Part shown: positions 23,565-31,029 of the stretch, one piece after another
How the letters are laid out: every line of letters starts with the position of its first letter
How positions within the stretch are numbered: the first letter of the stretch is position 1
NCBI RefSeq assembly: GCF_018614095.1
Contig: NZ_JAGGOY010000068.1
Coordinates: forward strand, 1 to 46,594
DNA from: Streptomyces sp. ISL-87
GTDB lineage: Bacteria > Actinomycetota > Actinomycetes > Streptomycetales > Streptomycetaceae
DNA length: 46,594 bases
Direction: 5' to 3'
Notes under the pieces: model-generated
Database searches by the model: none
Seen by the model: only the letters and a program-made list of their open reading frames with translations
Told to the model about the DNA's origin: nothing
Made by a program: the position numbers and the translations under genes

Positions 23565-25070
23565 ATGACGATCACCATCGAGCCGGGGACCATCCCGGCT
23601 CCGGTGACGGGACCGGCCGCGCCGGTGCCCGCTCCGCGCGCCTCCGCCGAACCGGCTGCCGTTCCGGTGAGTGCGGCCGCGGCTCCGGTGAATGCGCCTG
23701 GGGCTCCGGCCGCGGCGAAGGACCGCTCCGCCGCCGCGATGCGCACGGTCGTGATCGGCTCCGCGCTCGGCGGTCTCGTGATCGCATCCATCGGGTTCGC
23801 CGGCTCGTACACCGCCGTGCGTGCCCTGGCCGAGGCCAAGCATTTCGGCGCGGTGGCGCCGTGGTTCCCGATCGGCGTGGACGCGGGGATCGTGGTGATG
23901 TACGGCCTGGACCTGGTCCTCGCCTGGCGGCGCGCGCCCAAGCCCGCGCTGCGGTTCATCGCGCATCTGCTCACGTTCGCGACCATCGCCTTCAACGCCG
24001 TCTCGGGCGAGAAGGGGATCCTGGAAGACCCGGTCGCGGCCGGGATGCACGCGGTGATGCCGGTCCTGTTCGTGGCCACGGTCGAGGCGGCCCGCCACCT
24101 GGTCATCAAGACCGCCCGGGTCCGCCTGGGCATCGAGTCCGACCAGGTGCCCCTGCACCGGTGGCTCCTCGCCCCCTTGGCCACCCTGGCCCTGTACCGG
24201 CGCATGAAGCTCTGGGGGATCACCTCATACGCGCAGATGGTGGCCATGGAGAAGGACCGCACCGTCTACCGCGCGTGGCTCCAGCACAAGCACGGCCGGA
24301 GCTGGAAGAAGAAGGCCGGCGCGGAGGCGCTGCTCCCCTTCACGATGGCGCCGTTCGGTCTGAGCGTGGACGCGTCCCTGGCCCTGCCCCAGGAGCAGAA
24401 GGACGCCGAGGCGGCCCGGAAGGCGTCGGAGGCGGCCGCCCAGGCCGCGGCCGCCGAGCAGGAGGAGCAGCGCACGCTCGACGCGGACGAGCGGGCCGCC
24501 GCCGCCCGGGTGCGGCGTATGGAGATCGCCGCCACGGTGACCACGGCGGAGCACCGGATCGGGGCGGAGACGACCACGGCCGGGGCGGAGGCCCGCGCGG
24601 CGGAGGCGGAAGCCAAGGCGCGCGCTCAGGCGGCCGAGGCCACCGCAGCGGCGGAGGCGGAGGCGGCCGCGCACGCCGCCAAGCTCGCGGCGGAGGTCAC
24701 CCGCCGCTCGGCGGAGCGGTCGGCAGACGCGGCGGAGCGCGCCGCCGAGCGGGAGGAAGCGGCCGAGCAGAGCGCCGCCGAGGCCGAGTCCCTGGCCCGC
24801 GCGGAGGCGGACCGGCGGAGCGCGGCGGAGGACCGCAAGCGGACCGCGGCCGCGTCGGCGGAGGCCGAGGCGAAGGAGCGGAGCGCGGCGGAGAACCGCC
24901 GGAAGGCTGCCGAGGCCGACCGGATCGTGAAGGCGGCGCGCGCCGATGCGGCCGCCATGGCCGAGAGGGAGGCGAACGCCAAGCGCCTCACCGCCGAGCA
25001 CCTGGGCCGCCAACCGCGCCGAGCTGGCCGCTCAGGAAGCCGAAGACCTCGCCCGCCTGAGCACCCGTGA
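23565..25070 (+). CDS. DUF2637 membrane protein (SpdB-like), C-terminus lost by frameshift
   Basis: ATG 23565 has AGGAG upstream; the frame before it is not coding. An Ala/Pro N-terminus precedes the DUF2637 module of about 170 residues with four membrane helices: VVIGSALGGLVIASIGFAGS, FPIGVDAGIVVMYGLDLVLA, IAHLLTFATIAFNAVSG and GMHAVMPVLFVATVEAARH. A conserved RRMKLWGITSYAQMVAMEKD segment follows, then a very long Ala/Glu/Arg coiled coil. Near 25000 the frame runs into QPRRAGRSGSRRPRPPEHP and stops at 25070, while the expected helix continues in the next frame. DUF2637 proteins are hallmarks of Streptomyces plasmid spread regions. The 31030 gene is a paralogue. Confidence 0.8.
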   Translation: MTITIEPGTIPAPVTGPAAPVPAPRASAEPAAVPVSAAAAPVNAPGAPAAAKDRSAAAMRTVVIGSALGGLVIASIGFAGSYTAVRALAEAKHFGAVAPWFPIGVDAGIVVMYGLDLVLAWRRAPKPALRFIAHLLTFATIAFNAVSGEKGILEDPVAAGMHAVMPVLFVATVEAARHLVIKTARVRLGIESDQVPLHRWLLAPLATLALYRRMKLWGITSYAQMVAMEKDRTVYRAWLQHKHGRSWKKKAGAEALLPFTMAPFGLSVDASLALPQEQKDAEAARKASEAAAQAAAAEQEEQRTLDADERAAAARVRRMEIAATVTTAEHRIGAETTTAGAEARAAEAEAKARAQAAEATAAAEAEAAAHAAKLAAEVTRRSAERSADAAERAAEREEAAEQSAAEAESLARAEADRRSAAEDRKRTAAASAEAEAKERSAAENRRKAAEADRIVKAARADAAAMAEREANAKRLTAEHLGRQPRRAGRSGSRRPRPPEHP

Positions 25071-25266
25071 GCGCGCAGAGCGGAAGGCGGCGCGGATGAT
25101 CCTCGCCGCCCACGCGGCGCTGCCCGCCGCCCAGCGGCCCGAGCGGCCCGACATGTACGCCGTCACCCTCGAAGTGGTCGGCGAGGCCCTCGGGGTGAGC
25201 CGCACCGTGGCCGGTGAGCGCCGGCAGGCGGCCGCCGACCTGATCGCCGGTGGCTACACCGGCTGA
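24990..25266 (+). pseudogene. Out-of-frame C-terminal helix-turn-helix of the DUF2637 protein
   Basis: Reads AANRAELAAQEAEDLARLST, RERAERKAARMILAAHAALP and then TLEVVGEALGVSRTVAGERR QAAADLIAGGYTG-type sequence to the stop at 25266. It continues the coiled coil of the preceding gene and adds a helix-turn-helix, just as the paralogue at 31030 ends in one (GAEVARRLGVSPKTGQRRVI). A single-base change near 24995-25010 would fuse them into a 567-residue protein. Real mutation or base-calling error cannot be told apart here. Confidence 0.68.
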
Positions 25267-25306
25267 CCAACCCCCAGACCCAACCCCACCCAGAGGAGAA
25301 AAGATC

Positions 25307-25501
25307 ATGAAGCCTGTTCCCGATGTGGAGATCACCGGCACCGTCACGAGGTTCAACCTGGAGTCCAACCCGGATGGATCCGCCGTCCTCACGGTGTACG
25401 CCGACAACGAGGACGGCACGATCAGCCGGGCCTGGCTTGAGTTCGCGCCGGATTCCGCCCGTGCGCTCCGCACCGCCGCCGAGCGTCTGCGGGAGGCGTG
25501 A
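25307..25501 (+). CDS. Small hypothetical protein, 64 aa
   Basis: ATG 25307 is preceded by AGAGGAGAAA, a good ribosome site. The sequence alternates strands (VEITGTVTRFNLESN, SAVLTVYADNEDGTISRAWL) and ends in a helix (DSARALRTAAERLREA), suggesting a compact alpha/beta fold. Its stop overlaps the next start (GTGATGG at 25498). Last but one gene of the spd-like operon; unknown function. Confidence 0.68.
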   Translation: MKPVPDVEITGTVTRFNLESNPDGSAVLTVYADNEDGTISRAWLEFAPDSARALRTAAERLREA

Positions 25502-25734
25502 TGGCCACGTTCGGCAAGGTCTCGAACTGCGCGGCCGCCGCGGCCTGGCTGGTGGAGGGCTACAGCGGGAGCGGGGAAGACATGAGCCTGGACCGCATCG
25601 TCTACGCCTGCGAGGACCACGTGCCGACCGCCGAGGCCCGGTGGCTGCGGGGCCTGGCCCCCGGGGACACCCGGCCGGCCCGGGGCCTGCACTGGTGCGG
25701 AGTGTTCACCGACTACGAGGGCGGCGCCGGGTGA
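25501..25734 (+). CDS. Small hypothetical protein, 77 aa
   Basis: ATG 25501 overlaps the previous TGA; GTG at 25498 is an alternative. Reads MATFGKVSNCAAAAAWLVEG..., with a helical LDRIVYACEDHVPTAEARWL segment and a C-terminal HWCGVFTDYEGG. Three Cys and two His are present but without a clear metal-site spacing. A strong terminator follows at 25754-25788, so this ends the operon. No family recognised. Confidence 0.62.
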   Translation: MATFGKVSNCAAAAAWLVEGYSGSGEDMSLDRIVYACEDHVPTAEARWLRGLAPGDTRPARGLHWCGVFTDYEGGAG

Positions 25735-25753
25735 GCGACCGCCACAGCAGCAG

Positions 25754-25788
25754 CGAGGCCCGGGGCGCTGATATCGCCCCGGGCCTCG
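25754..25788 (+). terminator. Terminator of the spd-like operon
   Basis: CGAGGCCCGGGGCG (25754-25767) pairs perfectly with 25775-25788 around seven bases, followed by a short T-rich tract (TTTCT). It separates the operon from the tpg gene. Confidence 0.85.
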
Positions 25789-25824
25789 CCCGTTTCTACC
25801 CCCTGTCAGGGGCGAACGCGAAAC

Positions 25825-25840
25825 TGTCCCTGGTGGGACA
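25825..25840. promoter_or_regulatory. Palindrome upstream of tpg
   Basis: TGTCCCTGGTGGGACA has perfect 6-bp arms and a 4-bp centre and ends 15 bp before the tpg start. The tpg remnant at 9590-9813 has related GTCCC/GGGAC arms at 9832-9849, 19 bp upstream of its own start, with a longer centre. Recurrence at two tpg loci suggests a conserved control site. Confidence 0.5.
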
Positions 25841-25855
25841 AGGGAGGGAAGTCTG

Positions 25856-26413
25856 ATGGGCGTTGTCGGAGACAGTCTGGAGCGGGCCGCGCAGGCGGTC
25901 GGGACGCGGCCGATCCCGCGCAGCGCGGGCGCGCAGATGCGGTACCTGGTCAAACAGCACAAGGGCTCTACCAAGGCGGTGGCCGGGCTGCTGGGGGTCT
26001 CGCAGCGCACCGTTGAGCGGTACGTGAAGGACCAGATCAAGCGCCCCAAGCCTGAGCTTGCCGCCCGGATGGAGGCGGAGGTCAAGCGCCGGTGGCAGCC
26101 CCTGGTGCGCAAGCGCGCCCGGGAGAAGGCCGCGAAGTCCACGGGCCTGGTGATCGAGACCCGGGCGCGGTTCGGGTTCACCGCGGCGCCCGGCACGTCG
26201 GACGACGGGCGGATGCGGCGGATCACGCAGCACCTGCCGCCGGAGGTCGCCGGTCGGCTGCTGGCCGCCCAGGACGCCGGGGCCTCGGAGGCCGAGTTGC
26301 AGCAGATCGCCGCCGATGGCCTGGGGGAGGTCTACTTCCGCGACAGCGGGAGCCGCGCGGACGGGTTGCAGGTGGAGTTCACGGACATCGACTACATCGA
26401 CGTGAGCCTGTGA
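25856..26413 (+). CDS. tpg: Telomere terminal protein Tpg
   Basis: 185 aa, the usual size for Tpg, the protein covalently attached to the 5' ends of Streptomyces linear replicons, where it primes DNA patching of the overhang. N-terminus MGVVGDSLERAAQAVGTRPI and SAGAQMRYLVKQ are typical. The helix-turn-helix is STKAVAGLLGVSQRTVERYV (about 38-57), followed by basic helices (VKRRWQPLVRKRAREK). Thr114, in FTAAPGTSDDGRM, sits where the nucleotide-linked threonine of characterised Tpg proteins has been placed, as I recall. An acidic tail (VEFTDIDYIDVSL) closes it. GGGAGGGA precedes the ATG. The partner gene tap, usually adjacent, is not found nearby. Confidence 0.93.
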   Translation: MGVVGDSLERAAQAVGTRPIPRSAGAQMRYLVKQHKGSTKAVAGLLGVSQRTVERYVKDQIKRPKPELAARMEAEVKRRWQPLVRKRAREKAAKSTGLVIETRARFGFTAAPGTSDDGRMRRITQHLPPEVAGRLLAAQDAGASEAELQQIAADGLGEVYFRDSGSRADGLQVEFTDIDYIDVSL

Positions 26414-26599
26414 CCCCGCCGGGGGTGAGCACCCCCCGGCACCCTGTGAGCCTCACAGACCGCTTCACGCGATCGAACAGCGTCAGGTCAGCCAGTGCCG
26501 CAATAGGAAGCTCGCGGCGGAGTACCGCCTGGTCATCTGGGAGCCGCAGTCCCGGGAGCCTGTCGGCCGCGGGTGTGAACCACCGGGTGCTGCGCTGGC

Positions 26600-26712
26600 T
26601 CAGGCCACGTTCGCGCGGGTGACGACCGCGCGGAGGCGTTCGTCGGCAGCGTGCTTGTTCCGCCAGATGATGTAGCGGCGGATCATGCTGCCCTGCTCCT
26701 CGTCGATGCTTG
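26600..26712 (-). pseudogene. 3' fragment of an IS630-family transposase
   Basis: The minus strand reads ASIDEEQGSMIRRYIIWRNK then HAADERLRAVVTRANVA and stops at 26602-26600. This matches the C-terminal end of IS630-type transposases (the YI-WRN-HA-D--LR motif). An in-frame stop lies directly upstream and nothing of the catalytic domain remains. It is an old insertion remnant next to tpg. Confidence 0.65.
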
Positions 26713-26817
26713 CCTACAGCGCAGACCGGCGAAGTCCCGGATGATGACCGGGCACCGACGCGGCCCTCGCCGACGGAGCGGCGTGCGGACCCGGGAGGGC
26801 GCAGACCCAGGTGCGGA

Positions 26818-27165
26818 TTAGCCGCGCCCGAGGGGCGATCCGCCCGAGTACCGCGGATAGGCGGGTTTCGCCGTCGGCTTCTCGACGAGCACGTAGCCGT
26901 GCGCCGCCATCACTTCTTTTTGGAACTCGACCATTAGCCAGGCGCCCTCCGGAGCGCGGGCGGTTTCATTTCCCCCGCCGGAGGTGAAGAAGCGCAGCAA
27001 CGCGCCGGCAGCAGTGTTCCCGGTGTCGCATACCTCGCACAGCTCCAGGGTGATCGGACGGCCGAACGCGTCGCGCTGAGGCATCTGGCAGGCGGAGATC
27101 AACGGTCCGCTGCACCGGGAGCACAACGGCAGGTTGTCGCTGAGCTGAAAGGACATGTGGGTCAT
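26818..27165 (-). CDS. DUF6300-like zinc-ribbon protein, 115 aa
   Basis: ATG 27165 (MTHMSFQLSDNLPLC...) has a GGGGA stretch five bases upstream. Cysteine pairs CSRCSGPL and CEVCDTG frame the central ITLEL segment, forming a probable zinc ribbon, followed by AAGALLRFFTSGG and a helical end (EGAWLMVEFQKEVMAAHG). The layout matches DUF6300 proteins, common small Streptomyces proteins of unknown role often near regulatory or mobile genes. It is isolated between IS630 and IS110 debris and may be cargo of past insertions. Confidence 0.65.
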   Translation of the reverse strand: MTHMSFQLSDNLPLCSRCSGPLISACQMPQRDAFGRPITLELCEVCDTGNTAAGALLRFFTSGGGNETARAPEGAWLMVEFQKEVMAAHGYVLVEKPTAKPAYPRYSGGSPLGRG

Positions 27166-27446
27166 GGAGTCCCCTTGCTTTGCCGGGAGCGCCATCCAAC
27201 AGGCCACTGACCAGGGCAGTCAATACCTTCGCGTGAGCGGCACATGAGAGGGGACTACGCGACGTGTTGACTGAGGTGTCAGCTCTGGCGCCGTCACCGA
27301 GCATGCAACGAACAGCGTCCTCATCCTCCGATGAGGGAACGACGGTCTTGGACGAGCTGGCGCCAACGGGCGCGTACGGCGGCGGGCCGTCGATCCAGTG
27401 CGTGGTGGTGGGACCGGGCAGGGGCAGGCCGGCCACCTGCACCCCT

Positions 27447-28112
27447 CTTGCTGACCGGCTACCAGACTCCAGCCGCCCTTCGCCGGCTCGGCGTCAAGCG
27501 CCTGGCCACCTGGCTCCGCAACCGCAGCGTCCGCGGCGCCGACCAGCTCGCCGAGACAGCCATCGAAGCCGCCGATCGCCAGCACACCAGCCTGCCCGGG
27601 GAGAAGCTGACCGCGCAGATGGTGCACACGCTGGCGAAGGAGGTGATGGCCCTCAACCAGCAGGTCGCCGAGCTCGACAAGCTCATAGAGGCCCACTTCG
27701 CGACCATCAGCACTTCGAAGTGATCACCAGCATGCCCGGCCTGGGCGTCATCCTCGGCGCCGAGTTCCTGGCGGCCCCCGGCGGCGACATGGCCGTCTTC
27801 GGCACACCGGACCGCCTCGCCGGCTTCGGCGGCGTCGCACCCGTTCCCCGCGACTCCGGCAAGATCAGCGGCAACCTCCGGCGCCCGCAGCGATACAACC
27901 GCCGCCTCCAGCGGGTTCTCTACACCTCCGCGCTGTTCAGCATCCGAAGGTGCGAGGAATCCCGCCGGTTCTACGACCGCAAACGTGCCGAGGGCAAACG
28001 ACACACTCAGGCCGTCCTCGCCCTCGCCCGCCGCCGCGTCAACGTGCTCTGGGCCCTCCTGAGGGACGGACGGTGCTACGAGCTCACGCCCCCAGCGGCC
28101 CTCGCCGCTTGA
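27447..28112 (+). pseudogene. Truncated, frameshifted IS110-family transposase
   Basis: Begins abruptly at LLTGYQTPAALRRLGVKRLA and runs to LDKLIEAHF, where a missing base near 27698 shifts the frame; the next frame continues HQHFEVITSMPGLGVILGAE, then GFGGVAPVPRDSGKISGNLR and RRVNVLWALLRDGRCYE to the stop at 28112. This is the C-terminal (IS110/IS116/IS902) domain with its conserved Ser region. The N-terminal DEDD domain is absent. Inactive remnant. Confidence 0.85.
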
Positions 28113-28676
28113 CAAACGGCATTAGGAATCGGTGAGACGAAACTGTCAGTCATCAATCTTCGGTGACATCGATCAGCCTTCGATGACACAGCACAGCAGC
28201 CGTCAGGGTTCAGTTTCCAGAAGAAACGTACATCTAACTCAAATCCGGCTCACAGAACGGCGGCTTGGGTCGCCGTTCTCAGACGTCCCGGTATGGATCG
28301 ACCTCGGAGCCGCTGGCAGGCCGCCAGGCGGCCGCACAGTCGATCTCGGGCAGTTCGAGTGGGGTTTGATTGCTCCGTTCGGGTTGGACTCAGCGAGATC
28401 AGAGGTCGGGGCAACAAGTAGGGCCTCGGCCGAAGCCGTTACCCCTGACTGCTCGACGGCCGGCGACCCATATCGGCAACGGACACGTGGCCCAAGGGGC
28501 TACTCCCCCGTCATCGACTCGGCCGGACGGAGGGTGTCGACGGCCCACCGGAGCGGCGTGGGCGCCTACAGCAGACCGAAACTGCCCAGGCTCGGGGGCA
28601 GGACGCTTCACTCACGAGACGCGCCGGAGTTCGCCCCTCAGTGACTTCCTACTCGCAACGTTAGTAAGCTTGCGCT
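28113..28676. other. Gene-free interval upstream of parA
   Basis: No convincing gene. One hairpin, AGAACGGCG (28254-28262) with CGCCGTTCT (28271-28279), could terminate the IS110 remnant. Near 28665-28670 TAAGCT fits the TANNNT -10 pattern six bases before the parA ATG, and no Shine-Dalgarno sequence is present, so parA may have a leaderless transcript. Confidence 0.45.
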
Positions 28677-29834
28677 ATGACCACTCAGATTCCTGCGGGA
28701 GATAGAGAGAAGGTTGTCTCCAAGCTGCCAGCGCTGATGCGGCAGGACCTGAAGGTCCGAGCCGCAGAGCGCAGCTGTGACATCCAAGACGCCGTCCTTC
28801 AGGGGCTGCAGTCGTGGATGGCCAAGGCAGAAGAGACTCCACTGGTAGCAACGACCGGGGCCATCCCCTTCGCCACCCACCTTCCGGTCGGCGTCTGGTC
28901 CGCCGTACGGGAGGTATGCGCACAGCGCGGGATCCCCCTCGTCCAGGGGCTGTCCCAGGCCGTTCAACTCTGGCTGACTGACAACCCGTCCCCCAAGGTG
29001 CGCCCCTTCACCGGCATCCCCCAGCGTCTGGTGGTCTGCAACCAGAAGGGCGGCGTCGGCAAGACGGCAGTCGCGGCAGGTCTGGCACAAGCCATGGCCG
29101 AGGACGGCAAGCGCGTCTTGCTGATCGACTTCGACCCGCAGGGGCATCTCACCGACCAGCTTGGGCTTGAAGAGATCCCGAACGACAAGGGTCACGACAG
29201 CCTGGCGAAGCACATGGTGGGGGACAACGACGGACCTCTGGAACGGCTCCTCGTCCCGCTGGAGCACGAGAAGTTCGGTGGCCGGCTCTTCGTGCTACCC
29301 ACCTGCATGGACGCCTTCCTGCTCGACACCATGCTCGCCCTGGCCACCAAGGTGCGCACGAAGGAATCAGCCCTGGAGAAGGCTCTCCGCCCCGTCGAGA
29401 GCCTCGTTGATGTAGTCATCATCGACTGCCCTCCAACTCTGGGCACCACCATGGACACCGCCCTCTACTACGCGCGGCGTCGTGACGGCGAGGCCGTAGA
29501 GGTCTCCGGCGTTGTCATCCCCGTGCAGGCCGAGGACAGCTCAGCCAAGGCATTCCGCATGCTGGATGAACAGATCTCCTCGCTTGAGGAGGACTTCGCC
29601 CTGGCAATCGAGTACCTCGGCTTCGTGGTCAACCTGTACGAGAGCCGCCGCGGGTTCGTGGCAACCTCTTCGCTGGAGCGCTGGGAGAAGATGGAAAGCC
29701 CCCGACTCCTCGCCGTCATCGGTGACCTGAAGGAGCAGCGGGAGGCCGTCCGAATGCGACAGCCGCTCCTCGTCTACTCAGAGCACTGCGAGCAGTCCGA
29801 GATGATGCGGACCATCGCACGGAGGCTTTCATGA
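28677..29834 (+). CDS. parA: ParA partition ATPase with N-terminal ribbon-helix-helix-like repeats
   Basis: 385 aa. ParA core from about residue 115: Walker A CNQKGGVGKT (about 121-130) with the signature second lysine, Walker A' LLIDFDPQGH, and Walker B VVIIDCPPTLG. The first ~110 residues hold two similar stretches, PALMRQDLKVRAAERSCDIQ DAVLQGLQSWM-type and LPVGVWSAVREVCAQRGIPL VQGLSQAVQLWL-type, each like a strand plus two helices of a ribbon-helix-helix fold, a likely DNA-binding region for autoregulation. It overlaps parB by four bases (ATGA at 29831-29834). No Shine-Dalgarno is visible. It drives segregation of the plasmid on the nucleoid. Confidence 0.93.
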   Translation: MTTQIPAGDREKVVSKLPALMRQDLKVRAAERSCDIQDAVLQGLQSWMAKAEETPLVATTGAIPFATHLPVGVWSAVREVCAQRGIPLVQGLSQAVQLWLTDNPSPKVRPFTGIPQRLVVCNQKGGVGKTAVAAGLAQAMAEDGKRVLLIDFDPQGHLTDQLGLEEIPNDKGHDSLAKHMVGDNDGPLERLLVPLEHEKFGGRLFVLPTCMDAFLLDTMLALATKVRTKESALEKALRPVESLVDVVIIDCPPTLGTTMDTALYYARRRDGEAVEVSGVVIPVQAEDSSAKAFRMLDEQISSLEEDFALAIEYLGFVVNLYESRRGFVATSSLERWEKMESPRLLAVIGDLKEQREAVRMRQPLLVYSEHCEQSEMMRTIARRLS

Positions 29835-30883
29835 GTGGCAAGAAAGACCTGCTTGGCCAGGCTGACACCTTCGACCGGATGGCTCACAGCCGCAGTGCCC
29901 GGCGCGGCATGATCGACCGCGTGACAGGGAAGGACGGCATCCCCTCCCAGCTGCCCCTGAACGAGATCAGCGCAAACCCCGAGAACCCTCGGGACGAGCT
30001 CGGCGACCTGGAGGGCCTGGCGGCAAGCCTGCAAACCGTGGGACAGGTGCAGGCCATCACCATTGCCAGCGTCGACGCCTATCTGCGGGACCGGCCGCAG
30101 ATGGAGGGCACACTCGACCCTGACGCCGCCTACGTAGTGGTTGACGGACACCGGCGCCTTGAGGCAGCCCGTCTGGCCGGCCTGAGGACGATGAAGGTCT
30201 TCGTAGACGATGCGCTTGCCACGACAGATCGGCGCCTGCTCGAAGCGGCATTCGTCGCCAATGCGCAGCGGAAGGACTTCACCGACCTGGAGGCCGCGCA
30301 AGCCCTGCAACTGCTGGTTGACCTCCACGGGTCCCAGCACGAGGCAGCGCGCCGGATCGGCAAGTCCCAGGCCTATGTGTCGCAGAAACTGTCGCTGCTG
30401 AGCCTGACGCCCAAGCTCCAGGCCGACCTCGCTGCTGGCCTCCGGCAGGTGAATGAGGTCCGTGGGCTGGCAAACGTTCCGGCCTCGCAGCAGCAGGAGG
30501 TTGCCGACCGCCGTGCCCAGGAAACGGCCCAACGCAAGGCGGAGAAGCGCTCGGTCCAAAAGACAGGCGATAACTCAGTTATCACCCGTGCCGTTCCGGT
30601 GCCGCGGGATCCCACAGGCGATGTCCCGGCGACTGATAACTCAGTTATCACCGCTGAGCTCCCGAAGACGTCCGCGAGCGCGGCTGCTGATAACTCAGTT
30701 ATCGCCCCCGAGTCGCAGCAGACGTCCGCGAGCGGCACCGCTGACGGCCAGCGCACAGTCCATCCGGCCCTCACTCCGGAGTTGTGGTCGCCCGTTCCCG
30801 ACCTTGACCAGCTGGCCGCGCTGCTCCGCGAGCAGCTGAGCGAGGATCAGCGACTCACGCTGGCAACCCTCCTCGTGGACTGA
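29831..30883 (+). CDS. parB: ParB-like centromere-binding protein
   Basis: 350 aa. ParB/Srx N-terminal domain: LPLNEISANPENPR, LEGLAASLQTVGQVQAITIA, YVVVDGHRRLEAARLAGLRT (the GHRRLEA box) and FVANAQRKDFTDLEAAQALQ. A KorB-type helix-turn-helix follows: GSQHEAARRIGKSQAYVSQK. The next ~80 residues are a linker with three DNSVI(T/A) repeats that are encoded by three identical 15-bp palindromes; a short C-terminal helix (LDQLAALLREQLSEDQRLTL) probably dimerises. Coupled to parA by ATGA overlap. The ParB module class (CTPase-type versus other) cannot be settled by eye. Confidence 0.93.
   Translation: MSGKKDLLGQADTFDRMAHSRSARRGMIDRVTGKDGIPSQLPLNEISANPENPRDELGDLEGLAASLQTVGQVQAITIASVDAYLRDRPQMEGTLDPDAAYVVVDGHRRLEAARLAGLRTMKVFVDDALATTDRRLLEAAFVANAQRKDFTDLEAAQALQLLVDLHGSQHEAARRIGKSQAYVSQKLSLLSLTPKLQADLAAGLRQVNEVRGLANVPASQQQEVADRRAQETAQRKAEKRSVQKTGDNSVITRAVPVPRDPTGDVPATDNSVITAELPKTSASAAADNSVIAPESQQTSASGTADGQRTVHPALTPELWSPVPDLDQLAALLREQLSEDQRLTLATLLVD
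30569..30703. repeat. Three 15-bp palindromes within parB, candidate parS sites
   Basis: GATAACTCAGTTATC, a perfect palindrome apart from its central base, occurs identically at 30569-30583, 30635-30649 and 30689-30703, all in the same codon frame (spacings 66 and 54 bp). It does not resemble the chromosomal parS consensus (GTTTCACGTGAAAC). The position inside parB and exact conservation against a high-GC background suggest a centromere or operator for the plasmid ParB. Confidence 0.78.
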
Positions 30884-30903
30884 CGATGGGGTCCACCCGC
30901 CCT

Positions 30904-30934
30904 GTGGTGCCCCGGGCTGAGCCCGGGGCACCAC
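30904..30934 (+). terminator. Terminator after parAB
   Basis: GTGGTGCCCCGGGC (30904-30917) pairs perfectly with 30921-30934 around TGA, 20 bp past the parB stop. No clear T-tract follows, as is common in Streptomyces. Confidence 0.8.
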
Positions 30935-31029
30935 CCGGTTCTCTGCACCATTCACCCCACAGGGATCCAAACCATGGGACAGGCAGCCAGCCGAGGCCAC
31001 ATGATCAGACGACGAAGGAGGCGCCGCCC

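Noticed and set aside
22643..24262. 539-residue minus-strand frame
   Set aside because: Covers the micro-ORF chain and a clear DUF2637 gene in antisense; codon bias does not fit this strand.
23465..25060. 531-residue plus-strand frame, Gly/Arg-rich
   Set aside because: Alternative frame of the DUF2637 gene; no membrane or domain pattern and no start signal.
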